DNA of 64,000 nt from an uncultured Eubacteriales bacterium. Its GTDB lineage: Bacteria > Bacillota > Clostridia > Christensenellales > Aristaeellaceae. Below, one piece after another: positions 59,930-64,000 of this stretch. The stretch spans positions 186,001 to 250,000 of the forward strand of contig CADBEB010000001.1 of assembly GCA_902793605.1 (NCBI GenBank). The letters run 5' to 3'. Position 1 is the stretch's first letter; the number at the start of each line of letters is the position of its first letter. Both the position numbers and the translations under genes were made by a program. Under the pieces are notes generated by a model that searched no databases, was not told the DNA's origin, and was given only the letters and a program-made list of their open reading frames with translations.

Positions 59930-61255
59930 TCATCTACCTCCTGTGTTGTTACTGATCTTGCGGATGTACTCCAGTGACCTTGCAGCGATTGCTTCATAGC
60001 GTTCCTGTTTTTTTCGGATTCTTTTCTGCCCCGGTGTTACAGGAAGAGGATCAATCATGCCAAACGTACAGTTCATCGGCTGGAAATCCCGGTTGAATGT
60101 CGAAACATGTTTTCCGAGTGATCCGAGTGCCGTAAAGGATGGAAACAGCGGCGGTTCCTCACCGTTCAGCCGGGCTGCAAGCGTCAGGCCGGCAACAAGC
60201 CCGCTTCCGGCACTCTCCACGTAACCCTCAACTCCTGTAATCTGCCCTGCAAAACAGAGTTCTTCCCGTCCGATCATTTCAAAGCGTTCGTTCAGAAATC
60301 CGGGACTGCTCATGAATGTGTTCCGATGCATTACACCGTATCGGGCAAATTCTGCATTCTCAAGTCCAGGGATCAGGCCGAAAACACGCTTCTGTTCACC
60401 GAATTTTAACCGGGTCTGAAAACCCACAAGGTTGTACAGCGTATCAGCTGCATCATCCTGCCGTAGTTGTACGACAGCAAAGGGCTCTTTTCCGGTCCTT
60501 GGATCAACAAGGCCCACCGGTTTCATCGGACCGAACGCCGGCACCATATAACCACGTTTTGCCATGCTCTCGATCGGCATACAGCCTTCAAAGACCATGC
60601 TTTCCTCAAATCCATGGACCGGTGCTGTTTCGGCATTAAGCAATTCACGGATGAACACACCGTACTCTTCCTCGTTCATAGGCGCGTTCAGGTAATCGCT
60701 GCCTCTGTTATACCTGCTCAGCCTGAAGAGCTTGTTATCGTTCAGTGAATCCTTTGTGACGATTGGTGCCGCTGCATCGAAAAAATTCAGTGTGGAAAGC
60801 CCCGGCAGTCCTGCAATTGCTTCCGACAGGGCTTCGCTTGTCAGCGGGCCGGTCGCAATGATCGATGGACCTTCGGGGATCCTGCTGGCTTCTGTATGCT
60901 CTGTATGAATATTCGGATGGCACTCAATGGACTTGGTTACCATTTCGGCAAAACGGTCTCTGTCGACCGCAAGTGCTCCGCCGGCAGGGACACGGGTTGA
61001 ATCTGCACATTTCATGATCAGAGATCCAAGGATGCGCATTTCTTCTTTCAACAAGCCGACAGCGTTGGAAAGGCGGTCGCTTCGGAAGCTGTTCGAACAA
61101 ACCAGCTCTGCAAACTTGTCTGTATGATGTGCAGGCGACTTTCGGACTGGCTTCATCTCAACCAGGTGCACATGGATTCCGTGTTCAGCAAGCTGCCATG
61201 CCGCTTCACAACCGGCAAGTCCTCCGCCGATGACCGTCGCTTCCCTGCCGGTCAT
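59930..61255 (-). CDS. trmFO: tRNA (m5U54) methyltransferase TrmFO
   Basis: This 441-residue flavoenzyme starts at ATG 61255, overlapping the topA stop by 4 bp. The FAD motif is ATVIGGGLAGCEAAWQLAEHG (residues 6-26). The catalytic region FAELVCSNSFRSD (Cys about 53), MVFEGCMPIESMAKRG (second Cys about 223), NPGF-like SSPGFLNERFEM and the C-terminal LAARLNGEEPPL plus FGMIDPLP are typical. TrmFO uses methylenetetrahydrofolate and FADH2 to make T54 in tRNAs, in contrast to the SAM enzyme TrmA. Both ThyX and TrmFO in this window draw on folate and flavin. Confidence 0.94.
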   Translation of the reverse strand: MTGREATVIGGGLAGCEAAWQLAEHGIHVHLVEMKPVRKSPAHHTDKFAELVCSNSFRSDRLSNAVGLLKEEMRILGSLIMKCADSTRVPAGGALAVDRDRFAEMVTKSIECHPNIHTEHTEASRIPEGPSIIATGPLTSEALSEAIAGLPGLSTLNFFDAAAPIVTKDSLNDNKLFRLSRYNRGSDYLNAPMNEEEYGVFIRELLNAETAPVHGFEESMVFEGCMPIESMAKRGYMVPAFGPMKPVGLVDPRTGKEPFAVVQLRQDDAADTLYNLVGFQTRLKFGEQKRVFGLIPGLENAEFARYGVMHRNTFMSSPGFLNERFEMIGREELCFAGQITGVEGYVESAGSGLVAGLTLAARLNGEEPPLFPSFTALGSLGKHVSTFNRDFQPMNCTFGMIDPLPVTPGQKRIRKKQERYEAIAARSLEYIRKISNNTGGR

Positions 61256-63372
61256 TCCGCTTCATCCTCTTGCGGCTGAGCGATCGTCTTGAACCGGCAG
61301 TTTTCATTGGTACAGAGATGGATCATCTCACCTTTGTTGTTTTGCTTCTCGATCATATACTGGCCGCATTTTGGGCACTTCTCGGCAGCCGGTCTGTCCC
61401 AGCTGACAAAATCACATTCGGGATAGCCTTCGCAGCCGTAAAACCGTCTGTTCTTCCGGCTTGTTTTTACAAGCAGTCGTTTTCCGCATTTCGGACACGG
61501 TACATCCAGATACTGGAGGATCGGTTTTGTGTTGCGGCAATTGGGGAAATTCGGGCAGGCAAGGAATTTTCCATATCTTCCCATCTTATAAACCATCATC
61601 GCACCGCATTTGTCACACGGAACGTTGCTGACTTCATCCTTGACTTCGACTTTCTCGATCTCCTTCTCTGCCAATGCCAGTGTCGACTCAAATCCAGGAT
61701 AGAACTCGCGCAGGATCTGTCTCCAGTCCTGCTGACCTTCTTCAACAGCATCCAGTTTTTCTTCCATGATTGCCGTGAATTCCGTATCGACAATCTGTGA
61801 GAAATATTGTTCCATCATGCTGGTAACCATAATGCCGAGCTCAGTGGGATACAGTCTTTTTTTCTCACGGGACACGTATCCTCTTGAGATGATGGTTGTG
61901 ATCGTTGGAGCATAGGTCGAAGGTCTTCCGATCCCGTTCTCTTCAAGCGTGCGTACAAGACTCGCTTCCGTATAACGGCTCGGTGGCTGTGTAAAATGCT
62001 GGGCTGAATCAATTTTCTTTATACTGATCTTCTGGCCCTCGTTTAATGTCGGCAGCGTCATCTCGACATTATCTGCAGCTTCGTCCGTACTTTCTTCATA
62101 CAGGACCGTGAAACCGGCAAAAGTTTTGTGCTCTCCATAGAATCGGAGCGTGATGCCCGAGCCGGATATATCCGCAGACAGGGTTTGATAAACTGCGCAT
62201 TCCATCTGGCTGGCGACAAAGCGGTTGTAGATCAGACGGTAGAGCATATACTGTTCGCGGCTAAGCGATGGTTTGATTGCTTCCGGCAGCCGGTTGACAT
62301 CAGTCGGACGAATGGCTTCATGCGCGTCCTGCGCATTCTTGCGTCCCTTGAATTCGTTCTTTTCCGCAGGAAGGTATTCCTTGCCGTAATGTTCGGGAAT
62401 GAACTCCCGAAGCGAATTCATCGCATCTTCGCTGATCCTGACGCTGTCTGTTCTGATGTAGGTGACAAGGCCTTGTGTTCCTTCACCGGCAATGTCAACG
62501 CCTTCGTAAAGCTGCTGGACAACCTGCATGGTCCTGGCTGTCGTAAAGCCGAGTTTGCGGCTTGCTTCCTGCTGAAGGCTTGAGGTTGTGAAAGGAGGTG
62601 CGGGTTGACGCCGCTTATCTTTCTTCCTGACTTCTGTGATCGAGAAATCTGATTTTTCGATCATTCTGCAAATCTTTTCGGCCTCTTCTCCGTTTTTGAT
62701 CTGTGTTTTCTTACCGTCGATCATTGAAAGCCTTGCTGTAAAACTGGAAGACTTCTTTTCGCCTTTAACGGTACAATCGGCGGATATTTCCCAGAATTCT
62801 TCAGGAATAAAGTTGTCAATTTCTTTTTCACGGTCTACGACCATACGGGTAGCGACGCTCTGTACGCGTCCGGCGGATAGACCTTTTTTAACTTTTACCC
62901 ACAGCAATGGACTGATCTTGTAACCGACAAGGCGGTCAAGGGCACGCCGTGCCTGTTGGGCGTCGATCCTGCCCATATCCAATTTCCGGGGATGCTTGAT
63001 CGCATTCTGTACAGCCTTTTTGGTCACCTCATTAAATTCGATCCTGCAAGGTTCTTTCTCATCAACTCCGAGAACATGGAACAAATGCCAGCTGATCGCC
63101 TCGCCTTCCCGGTCAGGGTCTGTTGCAAAGTAGATCTCTGAGGCATTTCGTGCTTCCTTTCGGATCCGGCTGAGGATCTCTCCCCTTCCGCGGATCGTAA
63201 TGTATTTCAGGTCAAAATCATGGTCGATATCGACGCCCAGTTGACTTTTGGGCAGATCACATACATGCCCCTGTGAAGCTTCAACTTTATATCCTTTTCC
63301 GAGATACTTGCCGATTGTTTTCGCTTTGGCAGGCGATTCAACGATGATTAGTTTCTGTTTTGCGGTGCCCAT
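61252..63372 (-). CDS. topA: DNA topoisomerase I
   Basis: This 706-residue type IA enzyme starts at ATG 63372. The TOPRIM domain has LIIVESPAKAKTIGKYLG with Glu12 and TDPDREGE (84-91); the nucleophile is Tyr305 in TYIRTDS. GRVQSVATRMV and GRPSTYAPTITTI are further core motifs. Three C-terminal four-Cys zinc segments follow: CDKCGAMM...CPNFPNC, CPKCGKRL...CEGYPEC and CPKCGQYM...CTNENC. It relaxes negative supercoils. The order dprA-topA-trmFO is typical. Confidence 0.95.
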   Translation of the reverse strand: MGTAKQKLIIVESPAKAKTIGKYLGKGYKVEASQGHVCDLPKSQLGVDIDHDFDLKYITIRGRGEILSRIRKEARNASEIYFATDPDREGEAISWHLFHVLGVDEKEPCRIEFNEVTKKAVQNAIKHPRKLDMGRIDAQQARRALDRLVGYKISPLLWVKVKKGLSAGRVQSVATRMVVDREKEIDNFIPEEFWEISADCTVKGEKKSSSFTARLSMIDGKKTQIKNGEEAEKICRMIEKSDFSITEVRKKDKRRQPAPPFTTSSLQQEASRKLGFTTARTMQVVQQLYEGVDIAGEGTQGLVTYIRTDSVRISEDAMNSLREFIPEHYGKEYLPAEKNEFKGRKNAQDAHEAIRPTDVNRLPEAIKPSLSREQYMLYRLIYNRFVASQMECAVYQTLSADISGSGITLRFYGEHKTFAGFTVLYEESTDEAADNVEMTLPTLNEGQKISIKKIDSAQHFTQPPSRYTEASLVRTLEENGIGRPSTYAPTITTIISRGYVSREKKRLYPTELGIMVTSMMEQYFSQIVDTEFTAIMEEKLDAVEEGQQDWRQILREFYPGFESTLALAEKEIEKVEVKDEVSNVPCDKCGAMMVYKMGRYGKFLACPNFPNCRNTKPILQYLDVPCPKCGKRLLVKTSRKNRRFYGCEGYPECDFVSWDRPAAEKCPKCGQYMIEKQNNKGEMIHLCTNENCRFKTIAQPQEDEAE

Positions 63373-63402
63373 AATGTGACTCCTTTGGATCGGATTGATA
63401 CT

Positions 63403-64000
63403 TCAAGCCTGTGCTTTCAATTGATATTGTTTTCCCGGTAAGGATTCCACGGTTCCTTTGATCTGCAGCATGGTCAGCGTGCTCATCAGGACCGCAGGTG
63501 AAAGGTCGCTCCTGTCAGCGATCTGTTCAAAACTGAGCCTGCCCGGTTTCAGGATCTCAAAGATCACTGTTTCTTCCGGTGACAGCAGCGGTGTCATGCC
63601 TGAACAAACGCTATTTTGCCCTATGATTTCATGATTGTCAAGCCATCCGAGGTCTTCAAGGATGTCTTCGCCCGTTGTAAAGTAAAGGGCGCCTTCCCGA
63701 AGCAGCTGATGGTTTCCCTCGGAATAGGGTGAAGCAGGGTCACCCGGATAAACAAATACATCTTTTCCCTGGTTCAGTGCATGCTGCACGGATGTCATCG
63801 TTCCGCTGCGTATTTTTGCCTCGATCACGATCAATGCATGCGCAAGCCCGGTGATGATCCGGTTCCGGAATGGAAAATGCCATCCGATCGGCTTTTCACC
63901 CGGCGCATATTCACTCAGCAAAAGACCGTTGTTTTTCAGAATGCTGTCACGGAGTTTTGTGTTTCCGGAAGGATACACGGTATCAAGTCCGCAGCCGGTC
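63403..64000 (-). CDS. dprA: DNA processing protein DprA (5' partial)
   Basis: The gene runs off the right edge, so only the C-terminal part (about 199 residues) is seen. It continues the Rossmann-like fold at GCGLDTVYPSGNTKL, then LLSEYAPGEKPIGWHFPFRNRIITGLAHALIVIEA, SGTMTSVQHALNQGKDVFVYPGDPASPYSEGNHQLLREGA. A winged-helix DML1-like domain (about the last 60 residues: EETVIFEILKPGRLSFEQIA) ends it. DprA loads RecA on single-stranded DNA during transformation. It leads the dprA-topA-trmFO-hslV-hslU run, 30 bp before topA. Confidence 0.92.
   Translation of the reverse strand, partial: TGCGLDTVYPSGNTKLRDSILKNNGLLLSEYAPGEKPIGWHFPFRNRIITGLAHALIVIEAKIRSGTMTSVQHALNQGKDVFVYPGDPASPYSEGNHQLLREGALYFTTGEDILEDLGWLDNHEIIGQNSVCSGMTPLLSPEETVIFEILKPGRLSFEQIADRSDLSPAVLMSTLTMLQIKGTVESLPGKQYQLKAQA

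Noticed and set aside
1-64000. CRISPR array, insertion sequence or transposase
   Set aside because: No regularly spaced short repeats and no transposase-like protein were found. The repeats at 251-1152 lie inside one coding frame.

Overview
The window looks like a Firmicutes (class Clostridia) chromosome carrying the right-hand end of an integrated phage. The evidence is gene content and order: darA-holB-ricT, mrnC-thyX-rlmB-sigH, glgC-glgD-glgA, Asp23-fakA-recG, hemW/lepA/plsY/der, phoH-pgpH-ybeY-cdd-era and dprA-topA-trmFO-hslV-hslU, together with T-box leaders, sigma-A-type promoters (TTGACA-17-TATAAT) and strong GGAGG ribosome binding sites. A sporulation-type sigma factor (SigH) and the GlgC/GlgD pair also fit a clostridium. 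I cannot name the species.

Positions 1 to about 8650 are phage, all on the + strand and visibly more GC-rich than the rest. The order is a repeat-built tail fibre (cut by the left edge), small tail/baseplate genes, a 580-residue receptor-binding-type protein, a diversity-generating retroelement (DGR), small XkdX-like and membrane proteins, an NlpC/P60-SH3 endolysin and an LLH-type holin. The DGR is the standout system. A 147-bp variable repeat (VR, 4127-4273) at the 3' end of the target gene is matched by a 147-bp template repeat (TR, 4404-4550). They differ at 16 positions and every difference falls on an adenine of the template. A reverse transcriptase (4778-6079) follows. A GC hairpin sits just after the target stop codon and two hairpins lie just 3' of the template. 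No Avd-type accessory gene is seen between target and reverse transcriptase. The phage block stops at a terminator next to the 3' end of a tRNA-Leu gene, a plausible integration site.

From 8.7 to 30 kb is host sequence: tRNA-Leu, an L,D-transpeptidase fused to a CapA-like domain, an rRNA methyltransferase, a c-di-AMP receptor and replication genes, a small ferredoxin, tRNA-Lys, mrnC-thyX-rlmB-sigH, an ECF sigma/anti-sigma pair, the glycogen operon, a flavoprotein with a TetR regulator, deoD, and a leftward aminotransferase-tyrS-yigZ operon behind a T-box with a tyrosine (UAC) specifier.

From 30 to 46.6 kb: Asp23/Gls24-fakA-recG run rightward; DUF512 radical SAM-der-plsY-lepA-SLOG-hemW run leftward; then mreB. 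A second T-box leads a two-gene leftward operon: a 2-isopropylmalate-synthase-like protein that has lost its catalytic and most metal-binding residues, and a fusion of a sugar-isomerase-type TIM barrel with an acyl-CoA synthetase. I infer an undescribed acyl or branched-chain metabolic function, with the LeuA-like protein perhaps acting as a sensor.

From 46.6 to 64 kb: phoH-pgpH-(ybeY fused to cytidine deaminase)-era, an RlmI-type methyltransferase, a GNAT, a Cys-rich miniprotein, a beta-CASP nuclease, a Xer-type recombinase, rnhA, proC, and the leftward dprA-topA-trmFO-hslV-hslU cluster, with dprA cut by the right edge.
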